Assembly: GCA_001574975.1 (NCBI GenBank)
Contig: KQ965733.1
Coordinates: forward strand, 978,992 to 1,042,991
Reading direction: 5' to 3'
DNA length: 64,000 bases
Origin: Gonapodya prolifera JEL478
Lineage: Eukaryota; Monoblepharomycota; Monoblepharidomycetes; Monoblepharidales; Gonapodyaceae
The notes below the pieces were generated by a model, which saw only the letters and a program-made list of their open reading frames with translations, had not been told where the DNA came from and did not search any database. Of this stretch, positions 32,073 to 49,372 are shown in pieces. A program made the position numbers and the translations under genes. Every line of letters begins with the position of its first letter. Positions within the stretch are counted from its first letter, which is position 1.

Positions 32073-34923
32073 TCATCTAAATTTAACACTCCGCGAGAGC
32101 CCAACTTTGATGCCAGTCTTTTCACCACCGTATCCCGACTCCCTCCTTTCTCCGACCACCCGCTTGAACGATGACAGCTTTTTCATCTTGCGCTCGAATT
32201 GCTTTCGCTTCTTCAAGCGAGGATTGCGCTGGATCTTGGGTCGATGCGGAGCGAGACCTCGGTTGGACAGAATTTTGGATGATGGCGCGCGTCGAGTTGG
32301 AACCCTGTAAATAAACATACGCTTAGTAACATGATTACAACCTGTGGGATTACAGATAACTCACCCGTCTTCATCGAATTCCATTTCGTCTCCTTCGCCA
32401 TCTTCGTCCAGCAAGGTAGATTTCTGTTCTTGCTTCCTCCTTTTCACACTTTCATAATATGCCAGCGGGTCCTCATCATCCTCAGTGGGAGATTTCGTCG
32501 CCTTTCGCTTTTTCTCCACCTTTCTTCGACCTTCACCAGTGTTAATGGTCCATTCTGCGTTGTCGTCCGAATTGTTGCCACCGTCGAAGATGTTGGTAAA
32601 GTCCAAAGCATCATCGTCAGCGTCATCTTGGCGTCCTTTCCGCTTGGACAAATTTGGCAACTCTCCATCACGATCTCCGTTCTGTGCAATACTAGTGGAG
32701 ATATCTCTTCCAGCTCCACGGTACGGCAGATCAGAATCCCCTTGGAGCTTCGGTCGCCTATTGTGGTGTTCAATCGACTGTGCGGGAAATTGGTGGCGCG
32801 ACTGTCAGAATCCCAAAGATCGAACTTTATGATTCTATCTCACCTGCGCAACCTTGCCCACGTGAAACCGCAGACTCCTGTGCTTTTCTCCCTTCTCAGC
32901 CTCAAGAGTCTCTCGTTCTAATCGCTGCGCATGGGTCTCTTTTGGACGTGAAGTGGAGAGGTGCGCAAACGGAATGTTTGTTGGGGGTGCTGAAGGTGGC
33001 AACGGATCCGGCAGAGGAGGCACGCTAGTGGTTTTTGATGGTTTCGCCGACTTCTCTTTGGATCTTCGTGGCTTGGAAATTGAAGTCTTTCCAGGTCTGA
33101 GTTCGCCACCTGTCTGCTTCGAGATTGCGCTGTCTTCCGCAGATTTGCCACTGACATTGAGATATTCTCCTCCTGTCTCGACTTCCGCTCCCGTATCATT
33201 CGATCCATTGGTACTATTGTTCAACTTCCCCTTCCGCTTCCTGTTTTTCACACCGGGAACCATGCTGTCCCTAATCAATTCCGATACTGCATCCGCCAGC
33301 ACAGGTTTCCGCATCTTTTGACGTTCTTTTTTCGCCCTCTTTCGGGCCTTTCGCACTTTCTTCGTTTCCTTCGTTCCAGGCTCTGGTTCAACTGCAGGCT
33401 CTCCGGCGACAGTCTCCAGACTCTCGACAAGAGTTTTCACTTTCGCCAAAATGGGAACGCAAGGATGACGAGTAATGTCCAACGCAGTTGATGACTCTGT
33501 GGAGAGGATCACGTACATGAGGACGTGAAGTAAGTAAGCAAGAGAAACGTCTGCAGTGGGAGGACGCAAGAGTCACTAGTAGCACCCGCGAAATGAAGTT
33601 GGTGAGAAAACCTACGGTATTTCGCTTCCATATATCGGACAGACCGAGCTACTGCTTTCACTCCAGCGTCTTCGAAGGCATCACTTCCCTTATCAACAGC
33701 TTCCTTCAACACAGCCGCGCCGTGTCTGACACCTCGAACAAGAGGGTGAACTTCCATTGCAACAGAACGGAAGTCGTCGAGCAATGCATCAAGGGTCGAA
33801 TGAAGTGCAGGGTCTAGACCCGCAGTAGCTGTTTTTTCCGAATCGTCGATGGCCATAGTGTCCTGCGTGCCCGCGTCGATATCGCTCTCCTCGCCGTCAT
33901 CTGCGTCAGCTTTACTGCCGAAAATTGCATCCGCATCCCAGAAGTTTCCTCCTTCCAACTTCCGCCACTGTTCCCGGCGAATTCTTTCGGCTTCCTCCTG
34001 TTCAAGTTTCCTGGGATCAAGTTCATCATCATCCAAGTCAGGTGCAGATATCCGGGATCCCTTCTTGCTCGGCCGAGCCCTCTGCTTTTCAGCTTTGCGG
34101 CGGGCTTCGAGTGCTTCATGAAGGTCATCGCCATAGTAATCGGAGCGACGTGTTCCCCACGATTCCACCACACCGGCTTTTGCGGATTTCGAATTACCCG
34201 TTTCAGCTTCGGAATCAGAATCATCGGAGGCCAATGCTGGGAGGCGAACTCCGCGAAGCCCCAGACGTGCCAGTTGTAGTGCCGAAAGGTTCGCTGAAGC
34301 AAGGTCATCATCGTCCTCTTCAGCAAATTCTCCTCCGCGGCTACTTTTGTCATCCTGGTCGTTATCCTTGTCATCGTCACCCTCGTCAGATTCTTCCGCG
34401 TCTTCCCCGTCCGAGCTATCATCCCCCCCCTCTACACCAAAAACTTCTTCAACAACATCATCTTCTCCGAGTACGTCATCATTGTCGCGATTCCGCGATG
34501 GTAATGTGTCGGACTCCAGAAGGACCAGATCGGCAGATGTGTGGACTTCGACAATCGAAATAAATTAAGACATTAAAAGAGCTAGGACACCATTGAACTA
34601 TGCCATTACTCACATTCATCCTCAGAATCGTCACCCACATCGTCCCAACGCTCTATTCTTTGTCGTGGTCCACTCCCGAATCGACCGGCCTTCGAGCGAG
34701 AGCTCGACTCGATCCCATTAACCTCATTAAAGTCATCCAATCGCGCCCTCTCTTCGTCCCCAAGAGCAGTTTGGTACTTGTCTTGCCTGATGGGAGGTGG
34801 TTTGTTCCTTGAGCTGCTCTTCACCTTGCCCTTATTTTTGTTTCCAATCTTCCCATCGTTTCCCAATCCAGCACCTGCCTTCCCTATGGCTTCTAATCGT
34901 TTGCCTTTGTTTCCTGGCGCCAT
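32073..34923 (-). CDS. UTP3: UTP3/SAS10-like small-subunit processome protein
   Basis: ATG 34923 gives MAPGNKGKRLEAIGKAG and a Lys-rich start; acidic Asp/Glu stretches follow (34000-34450). The exon near 34170 reads VVESWGTRRSDYYGDDLHEA, the family's W-G-x-x-x-x-x-Y-Y motif. The Sas10/Utp3 central domain follows (DALLDDFRSVAMEVHPLVRG, YMEAKYR). The last exon has SNRGLAPHRPKIQRNPRLKK and GEKTGIKVGLSRSVKFR, the conserved Sas10 C-terminal domain. The protein acts in the nucleolar U3 snoRNP complex for 18S rRNA maturation. Several introns, for example around 32800, 33500 and 34550. The C-terminal match makes the call firm. Confidence 0.88.
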
Positions 34924-35715
34924 GGGGGGGAACGGGGGGAGGGGAGGGAAGGACAAAAGTGCACGGCCAAAGCACTAGAATGTGCCATTTTCTTTGTTTC
35001 ATGTGACGGTACATTATGTCCCCTAACGCCGTGCTTGCGCACGGAACGAGCAGGAGAGTGTTGCTCAGGATATGGAAAAGAGAAAATAAGAAGTGATATT
35101 TTCATATGACATTCATAATTTACATTGATAACAACCTCGAGTCGTCGACTTGTCTTCAAGACGTTTTCATTTGTCCGTAAATCCGCAAGGAGTGTGCATC
35201 CAGGAGTGCTTGCACAATCGCTTTGCTCGGAGTTCCGCGAGGGGTCTGCAAGCAAGCAATGTGAATTAATTTTCTTCCTCTGGAAATTTTCTTTGAATTT
35301 TGATTTACCATTGCCTTTCTAGTTCGTCATTTCTGCATTCGACGGGCACAAATTAGTGGCACAATTTTGAATGAACGCGAAGAAGTTGCTACTCAACGAG
35401 AAAGAGACGCTCTAAAACCCTTCTACGGTCTACGCGCATTATCGTTTTGAGCTCTCTGCTCTTTCCGGGAAGCCGAAAAGTTGCGCGAAAAAGACTCGTT
35501 TTATTTCGTAGCATTTGCTCGAACTCTTTAACTGTACATGTTGAGCTGGAATGGGTGGGCGAAGTACAGCAATATGCAGATTATCTGTACGATTGCCAGC
35601 CTTTGAATTACACAGAATCTGGATTTCCGACGGGAGACCGTTCGAAAGTTTTACGGCTAAAGTGATTCATCCATTGTGCTGGCGAAATGCTCAGTATCAA
35701 CATACAAAATCACCA
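34924..35715. other. Intergenic between two minus-strand genes
   Basis: About 790 bp lies upstream of UTP3 and downstream of AROM. It has poly(G)/C-rich sequence next to the UTP3 start and AT-rich sequence at 35040-35330. Short frames on the plus strand (35447-35665) show no known motif. No RNA gene was recognised. Confidence 0.45.
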
Positions 35716-41901
<6,186 letters not shown>

Positions 41902-42808
41902 AAAGGCAACAACGTGTCAAGCAAAAAGCAAGAATAGAAATCTAATCACTGAGGGGGTGAGCGAGCTCCAGACAAGCTGCGATCCCTGCGTTTCTATGTT
42001 ACGCAAACTGAATGGCCAAGGGAGTTCCATTCCAACTTGATGAATTATCCAATCGTTTCTCTGTATTCCGCTTTCCACATATGTAAAGGATGAGTTCCGT
42101 TCCGAAAACAAGAATCGTACGACCCAGTCAGGGTTCGTCGCAATAACTTCAACGTAGCCATCAGACATTTCAAGGATCCCCAAAGTGATGCATCTTCCAT
42201 CAGCTAGCATCCTTCAACAGCGCGGTTTTCGCCGCACGTTTCTTGGAACCATACAAGGGAACCTGTGTTTCCAAGCTCAAACAAAACTCACCTATTCCTT
42301 TCCTCACGTCGCCTCTTGATTCAACAATGTTATCCAGCGTAACAGGGCTTCGCTCTTCCTCCTCAATCGCCGATGCTGTTCACCAGCCGGTCTCCAGAAG
42401 ATAGAGTTCAAACTGATACCACTTGGGAGTATGGCACGGCTCTTCACCTGACACAACATAAAAATTCTCGTCACTACTTCGTCATCAGAGAGCGCGCTGC
42501 TTTCTAGAAAGCCTATTGTTGATGATGAATTGCGATGATTCTAAAGTATTACAAGGATGCACGAAGAAGAATGCAAGAAGAGCGTAAAATAAAATTCCTT
42601 GATGCCCTTACTGAGGAACTCTACATGTGGCAATAAGAGTTACCTTCAGTTAGCGTAACGGAACTGGCTTGTGAGAACTGTTAGTTGAAACCGAGGCGAG
42701 AGCCAAGCCTGCCACATCCACCGAGCTTCTGCTCTCCTCTGGTCTGGAACGACCGATTTCTCCACCGCGCTTGTCGAGCCCTATTCCAGGTGCAAAAAGG
42801 CGCAGGCC
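41902..42808. other. Intergenic, divergent promoter region (AROM / TRP channel)
   Basis: About 900 bp lies between divergent genes. A minus-strand frame at 41917-42210 (MLADGRCITLGILEMSDGY, 97 residues) looks moderately protein-like, but no family, start context or splicing supports it, so it is not called. 42230-42680 is AT-rich without coding sense. Confidence 0.45.
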
Positions 42809-45644
42809 ATGTCGGCCCAGTCGCAATCGAACATCCGCAATATGTCCTCAGTCTCACGATCATCAAGACCGAGACCCCCGATTCTCCGGAGATTTGTGCA
42901 GAAATGGGACCAAAAGGAGAATCAAAACATGCTAAGGTTTCTGAAGCAGCAGGAACTTGAAGATGTTGACGTCCGTGACATTACCGACAAAGTCCGCTGG
43001 ATTATTGTCGAAAAGGTCAGTTGTTTGGTTGATGGTGGGAATGTATTGTCGCTGATGATTTCATGCACCGAATCAAGGTTCAATTTGCTCTTCCGCCTGA
43101 ACATATGTCTGGTCAAGGGTCACCAGAAGTAAACGAACGGATTATCAGGCCCATTCTTACGGAACTGAGGCAAAATTGGTGAGAATGCTTCGCTTTAATT
43201 GCTTTGTTCTCGAAATGGACAAGAGTCCATAAAATAGGAGCGATTCGGGGGCTATACCATTTTGTCTGCTCCTTCTCTCCACAAAGTTTTCTGCCGCATC
43301 CGACTTGGATCTTGGATACCGAAGTGTTTGGGGTGATTGATTGGAATACCTGATGGTTGTTTTGATTTTCTAACAACATAGCGTGCTACCAACCATAGCC
43401 ACACGTTCCACCATAGCGCTCCACCTTGCCGCTCGATGTCTTCGATACTTTGACGAGAACGACCTCACCAACGCATTGTTTTTCGAATTCGAGTTTGTTG
43501 ATGATGGTCGCTTTGATTCGCCGACGAGGCTTTCGGAGCGTCCAGACGAAGTTTTTACTCCTTCTCGGACGTTTTCACCATCTTCCCAACCACCTGATAA
43601 TCGAGATGACGAATACACACCGCTTCTGGAAGAAGAGACGGGACCTATTTATTCTGAATCGACAATGGGTCTGGCCGTTCAACTTCACGCGTTGGGGTTC
43701 ACTTCCCATCCCCTTGTGCAAGCGACGACTCATGCGATATGGAATGGTACAATATGTATCCTGTGGGAAGATCTCGGTGACGAAGAGGACAGGCCGAGAT
43801 ATCGTTTTCTACGGGAAACGGCTGCCCGGGATTTGCGGTATGGATCAACAACGGGGAGGTCGAAGGTTAGGCCATCTGGCCCCGAGGATAAGGATAAGGC
43901 TTTTTGGTGGGGCGAATACTCATCAACGTGGAGAGCTGATTTGGATCGCAACTCGTTCGAATATGTTGTAAGCCGACACAACCTTCTGGACATCGAGAAG
44001 CTACGCGTGCCAAGACTTCAATGTGAGATTGAATCCCGCAGTAGTGCTGATACGTTTTTATTTTATTTTTGTTTTCGGCAAGATTGGCTCTCGGTGTTGC
44101 TTCTCACTGTGTTTGTCGGTCTTTATATTCTGCTCACACTTGTGCCACCGTTCAGAGTCGATCCTGCGCAAGTCACTGTGATTGAGATAAATTTTCACGT
44201 TCTCGCTTGGAGCTTAGTTATTGACAAGCTGGAATCTCTTACGACAACTGGACTTGCATGGTTTTTGCAACTTTGGAACCTGGTGGATGTAGTGTGGGTT
44301 TTCGAATCTTTTAAGTCTCGCACAAACCTCAGTAACCTTACAAAAATAATAGGATGTACTCGCTATACATAACCTTTTTCACTCTGAGAATGCTGGGGTA
44401 TGTCTTCAAATGTTATCCCAGTTTACATGACATCATGTCAAAAGCTATCGCTCTCCAGGCTGCAGCCATCCTACGGTCCCGAGTACACAAAGGCAGCGCT
44501 TGAGGTTCTCGCCTTTTTATCTCTGCCACTCTGGCTTCGTTTTATTGGGGCGTTTGATCGAGTCAAATGGTTCGGAGTCGTCGCGATGGGTGCTTCCAAG
44601 ATGATTTCGGAGGCGTATCCTTTTGTCTTGCTCGTTATTGTCTTCCTCATTGGATTCTGCAATGCTCTGTATGCCTTGGCTGTTGCCGAGGGGACACACA
44701 AGGAATTAACATGGATAAGTATTTTCGGGGAACTATCAAAGGTAAAATATATGCACACCAAGCTCTGATTTTCTGGTATCTCAGTTTTCTCCCACAGATT
44801 TTTGTTGGTGGATTCTCATACGCTCGAGACGGAGCCGATTTCTCAAAACGAATCGATCCTTTCTGGGGCCAAATTTTGTTTCTCACCTTCAGCGGTACAC
44901 AATCGATTGTTCTCATGTACGAAAAAATTTTGGTGCTTTTTGTACTCTTTGTCAAGCTCTCTCTCTCCACAGGACAATTCTGGCTTCCTTTTTTTCGCAA
45001 GCGATTTCTTCCATCATTAGGAACGCGGAAGCAGAGTTCCACTTTCGCTTGGTGCAGTTGTAGGTACCTGAAGATATTTCCACGTTGTGGGTCGTGCTCA
45101 AGAATCGTTGACTGTCAAACAGGGTCGTAGATTACGCAAAGAATGGAGATGTTTATCCTTTCGCCCCTCCGTAAGTGGCTTTTTCTTTCTTGTGTTGGTT
45201 TTGATCAAACCATGATTGTCAAATCACAGGTTCAACGTGATCGAACTTTTGCTTGAGCTACTATCACCGTTCGTTCCGACCGTCCTGTACGCTCGCATAA
45301 ACCGGCGACTCCTCCGTTTCTTCATGTTCCCGGTTCTCCTCACTATCTACATATTTGAAATTATATCATGGATATTCCGGACGAGGTTTGGAATCGCACC
45401 TCCGAAACCTACGAACCTGACGTCTGGTGGTGCCCCTGCGACTCCACTAACCAGGCGATCCGCAGAGCCAATTGGAAAGAGGGGACCCATGCCGTCAGTT
45501 GGGTTGCCGCCAGTTCTTGTTTCCGAGGCCAATGGAGATGACTTGATGAAAGAAACGGAAAAGACAACAGAACTCGCTGAACTGAAAAGCATGCTTGCGC
45601 AAGTACTTAAGAGGCTGGACGACCTTGAACCTACAAGGGAGTGA
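42809..45644 (+). CDS. YVC1: YVC1-like vacuolar TRP cation channel
   Basis: ATG 42809 begins MSAQSQSNIRNMSSVSRSS. Exons give the fungal TRP N-terminal domain (LPTIATRSTIALHLAARCLR, ALFFEFEFVDDGRFDSPTRL, LAVQLHALGFTSHPLVQATT), then WLSVLLLTVFVGLYILLTLV and about six membrane segments. The pore region reads VAMGASKMISEAYPFVLLVI, GFCNALYALAV, then FWGQILFLTFSGTQSIVLM. After the last span come NRVVDYAKNGDVYPFAPPFN and LRRFFMFPVLL-like sequence. The tail has a short coiled coil (LAELKSMLAQVLKRLDDLE). Yeast Yvc1 releases calcium from the vacuole on stretch or osmotic shock. Many short introns, for example 43012-43076 and 44375-44457. Its last coding part and 3' UTR were copied in the downstream duplication (47928 on). 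Confidence 0.87.
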
Positions 45645-46670
45645 GGAGATATCTGGTTCAGAGATAACAAAAATACCAAAAGTGAGGTGAATTTCGTAAA
45701 TGTAATGACATAATCATGTAAAACGATAAGGAACAGCGATATTCGTAAATGAAGGGGACAGTGATAGAAGCAGCGGATCGCACTGAATCCAAAGAGTTTT
45801 ACAGTTTATTCATAATTTCAGTGTATGGTACAGGTCGATTCAAGCGCTTCCATTCCTTCTCAGCTTCTGTCCTTGGTAATGGTGGAGCGATTCCGTTTTC
45901 TCTCCACGTCTCGCGCGGCGTTTCCTCAATATGCAATTCCCATCCTACATCCTCTCCTTTTGCTTTGATAATGGGGGCGTAGCAACGCTCCAGATACTCG
46001 ATAAACTTGTCTCGCATCTTGGGCGAGTCGAAAGTTCGTGCTGTAAGAAATAGTACTGTTAATAACTCGTGTTCCAATATCAACAATGAAAATATGTCAT
46101 CTCACCAAGGTGCTGTGTGACGATGCGTACGAATCGCGTCATTGATTTTCCCCCAACAAAGAACGAGTTCTCGGGCACATCTGAAGGGAGCTTTCAGTGA
46201 AATTATCAACTCGAGAAAGAGGTTTTTCCAATTACCGATGAAGAGAACTACCACGTAGAATGCTGGGAGTCTGTAGCAAAGAATTCGATAGCGTCATGAT
46301 TGACCGACGACAAAGAGAATCACAGACTCACGCAGACGTGTACGCTTTAGTAATGTTCTGGGCTATCTTTGATTTCTCTTCCTCTGTGAAGAAGCCAGGT
46401 GCGGAATATATACGATGGAGTGGCATGTGCTATTCCCGGTCGCAGAGTTGCAGTGGAGGTCAAGCGGCAGGTTCGCTCAGGTGTTTGCTGGCTGTCGTTT
46501 CGAATGGGCTCGACTTCGCGTTGATAAACTCGACGAATCTTATAAGATTTCGGAGAGGAACAAGTGGTTTGATCCTTATCACAGATGGGCCGCAGCATAC
46601 CCGGTTTCAACACAGTCAGCACAAACATCAGTAAAAAGGCAGAAAATACACGGCACCAGCAGAGTGTAAC
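45527..46670. repeat. Segmental duplication, left unit
   Basis: This unit covers the end of the TRP channel coding sequence, its 3' UTR, the tautomerase gene and about 240 bp upstream of it. It matches 47928-49030 in order and orientation, for example GGYCAATGGAGATGA at 45527 and 47928. Upstream of the tautomerase starts, TGTTTGCTGGCTGTCGTTTC occurs at 46480 and 48879. The offset is about 2390-2400 bp. Confidence 0.8.
45799..46426 (-). CDS. Tautomerase_3-like protein (cis-CaaD/4-OT superfamily), intact copy
   Basis: Four small exons on the minus strand. Exon 1 (46426-46332) gives MPLHRIYSAPGFFTEEEKSK and NITKAYTSA. Exon 2 is near 46255 (LPAFYVVVLFI), exon 3 near 46180-46105 (ENSFFVGGKSMTRFVRIV) and exon 4 runs 46040-45799 (ARTFDSPKMRDKFIEYLERC to EIMNKL). 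Pro2 after the initiator Met is the catalytic base of the superfamily and is present. The layout matches the fungal tautomerase_3 family, often near catabolic or secondary-metabolite genes. The substrate is unknown. The whole gene plus flanks is duplicated about 2.39 kb to the right. Confidence 0.75.
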
Positions 46671-47927
46671 CTAATGAATAAAAAGTTATTGGGGCAAAGC
46701 CCGAGCTCGCCCGTGCCGAGCCAAAGATACAGTAATTCAGGCCTTATGGGCATGAATTAGTTGACAAAACGGAGCATCTGAAATTCGAATGTGGTCGAGA
46801 GGCGTCTTCATGCTACAACCTAGGAGTCCGCAGCTGAAGAAAAGCGTTCAGGAGTTTTTGAGGCTGGGCCGACTCGTGAAAACCTGTCATCTGCAGAGGC
46901 ATCGACACCTGGAACTCTGTTGACTCCGGTTATTTAGCAACCTCCAAGCCTTTTCAAAAGTCCGTCCCAGGCACTAAATCAGGCAGTTCTTGGACAGCCT
47001 CCGGCCAAAACGTCTCTAGAATCGCGAAAGCGCAGTATATCGGCGCTGTCGACTGCAACCTCTACTTCCCTTGCAAACTTGAGAAATTTTGGGGCAGCTG
47101 ACCGTAGCTGGATTCTCTGGCTCCCAAGTTATCGGTCTGTAACACAAATTCAGCTTCAGAGCCCTACGTGCCTGTGTGAATGTTCAGTAATGTTCCGAGT
47201 GCTCCATGTCTGCCTCGGGGATTCGACTCCAGGCCGCTCTTCTGATCTCAACGCGAGCCCTGACGCAGGAGAAGTCCGAGAGCATAGAAAATGGAGGGAT
47301 GTTCATTAGATCATATCGAAGCCGATTTAATAAGGCTCCAGCCGAAATGTGACAATTAGAAAAACTTCCATCTAAATCGGGGTCGAATCACCTCCCTGAA
47401 ATGTCTTTAGTGTGCATTCCGCCCTGTTTTTGCCCAACAGAGAGTCGGGAAGGTGAAGGGAGAGGGGTGGGACGGCAACGGTCACTCACGGATCCGCGAA
47501 CCGATAAGGTCTGTCTATTCCAACCACCTACCCAGCTTCAAATGATCTCAATACATCTATAATTTAACAGGAGTCCCGGGGGAGTTCGGGTTGGCGAGAA
47601 ATGGGTGGTGGTGAATAGACACTGACAGGCTGGCCCCCTGCCTGGTCCCGAAGCATTTTCGTGATCGCAAACTTTTACCTTCGCACCTCCGTTCACGATT
47701 CGCTTTGGCTCCTTGTGAACTACGGGCTCGCAAAAATAGACGGTGCCACGCCCAAGCTTCGCCTGTGTTGCGCTCGCAGCAACGGCGCTGCCCTGCAGAT
47801 CAAAAACTGGAGTCGCAGTTGAGGTTTGTGTTTGTGGAAATGTGGATGCGAGGGTGTTCTCTTCAAAACAGCAGGTAAATCAACTTCGTAATGGGGCCAG
47901 ATGGTGACAGACGAACACACAAAAGGA
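46671..47927. other. Spacer between duplicated tautomerase units
   Basis: About 1.25 kb with no supported gene. The part 47737-47890 resembles 49072-49215 (shared GATCAAAA-C-GGAGTC-CAGTTG and GTTTGTGTTTG). This suggests that the spacer end is itself part of a repeat bordering each unit. Confidence 0.45.
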
Positions 47928-49030
47928 GGTCAATGGAGATGAGCTATGAAAGAATCGGTAGAGGCTATAGAATTTGCTGCGCTAACAATCATGCTGGCGG
48001 AGACTGGAGGACGTTTACTTTCAAGGGGGTAATCTCGACATCGTGGGTAAGAGATAACAGAAATACCAAAGGGTGGTTAAATCTCGCAAATGTACCAAAG
48101 AATCGTCCAAAGAGGAACAGTGATAGAGAAAAGGGAGGAGAAGAAGTAGCGGGTTGTACTCAATCAAAAGAGTTTTCACAGTTTATTCATGCTTTCACTG
48201 CAGGTCGGTTCAAGCGTGCCCATTCCTTCTCCGCTTCCGTCCCTGACCATGGTGGAACGATTCCGTTTGTCCTCCACGTCTCGCGCGGCGTATCCTCGAT
48301 ATGCAGCTCCCATCCCACGTCCTCTCCCCTCGCTTTGATTATGGGGGCGTAGCAGCTCTCCAGATACTCGACTGACTTGTCTCGCATCTGGGGTGAGTCG
48401 AAACTTCGTGCTGCAAGAGCAAGTATTTTCAATGTCTCGTGGTCCAAACAACAAAGGAACGTGTGACGTCTTACCAATATGCTGTGAGACGATGCGTACA
48501 AATCGGGTCGTGGATTTCCAGCCACCGAAGAAGCAGTTCTCAGGCACATCTGAAGGGAACTTTTCGCGAAATTGGGAACTTTTCGCGAAATTGGCAACCG
48601 GACGAAGTGCGATTTTCATTTACCAATGAAGAGAACTAACACGTAGAATGCTGGGAGTTCTGTAGTGGTGAATTCTCTAGCATCATGATTGACTGACGAT
48701 GAAGAGAAGCGTGGACTCACCCGACAGCCGTGTAGAATTAAGTAATATTTTGGGATATATTCGACTTCTCTTCCTCTGTGAAGAAGCCAGGTGCAGCGTA
48801 TAAACGATGGAGAGGCATGTGCTACCCGGTCGCAGAGTTGCAGTGGAGGTCGAGTGGCAGGTTCGCTCAGGTGTTTGCTGGCTGTCGTTTCGAATGTGCT
48901 CGACCTTGCGTTGATATACTCGACGGATCTTATAAAATTTTGGTGGGGAACAAGTGATTTGATCCTGTTGACCAATCGGCCGCAGCACACTTTTTCCCAC
49001 AGGCAAAAAGGCAGAAAATACATATATTAG
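47928..49030. repeat. Segmental duplication, right unit
   Basis: This is the partner of 45527-46670. It starts with a decayed copy of the TRP channel tail, carries the tautomerase pseudogene, and includes a 19-bp local tandem repeat (GAACTTTTCGCGAAATTGG, twice, near 48558-48597) in an intron that the left unit lacks. Confidence 0.8.
48176..48818 (-). pseudogene. Tautomerase_3-like copy 2, nonsense in exon 1 and altered C-terminus
   Basis: It aligns exon by exon with the copy at 45799-46426. The start is at 48818 (MPLHRLYAAPGFFTEEEKSN). Codon 27 at 48740-48738 is TAA where the left copy has AAA (Lys), so the product would stop after 26 residues. At the 3' end a small deletion shifts the frame, replacing the last residues by AVKA before a stop at 48187. 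The middle (RSFDSPQMRDKSVEYLESCY, EDVGWELHIEDTPRETW) stays well conserved, so decay is recent. A sequencing error at codon 27 is the main alternative. Confidence 0.7.
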
Positions 49031-49372
49031 AGCACCAGAGTGCAAACTAGTGAATGAAGATAGACGCGGCCACGCTCCAAGTGGTGGGCTCGCAGTAATC
49101 TACGCAGTGCTCGGATCAAAACCGGAATCTCAGTTGCCGAGTTTGTGTTTGAGGACTAGAAAGTGTTTCTCTCCAAACCACGACTGCGTCAGAAACGGGC
49201 GGGTAAATCAGTTTTGCAGCGCGGACCAGACTAAGACAGACTAGCAGAGAAAACGGGTGGAAAATTTAATTGGTCCACTTTCTCTCATGCACGCAGTCTA
49301 CGCTTGCTACAGGCTCGCAATGATTACCCGCATTGCCTTCTCGACAACAAACAAAACGTGATTGCCGTGCAT
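48819..49372. other. Intergenic
   Basis: This stretch contains the upstream part of the duplicated unit to about 49030, then a partial repeat of the spacer (49072-49215). No gene is seen. The DNAI4 stop codon begins at 49373. Confidence 0.45.

Noticed and set aside
32331-33321. Long hydrophobic-looking plus-strand frames (196 and 122 codons)
   Set aside because: They are antisense to the acidic and Lys-rich UTP3 exons, which read as Phe/Ser/Leu on the other strand.
41917-42210. 97-codon minus-strand frame upstream of AROM
   Set aside because: Moderately protein-like but no family, no supported start or splice, and it lies in a promoter region.
47205-47240. Box-B-like GGATTCGACTCC, possible tRNA
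   Set aside because: No box A at the right distance and no cloverleaf stems could be drawn.
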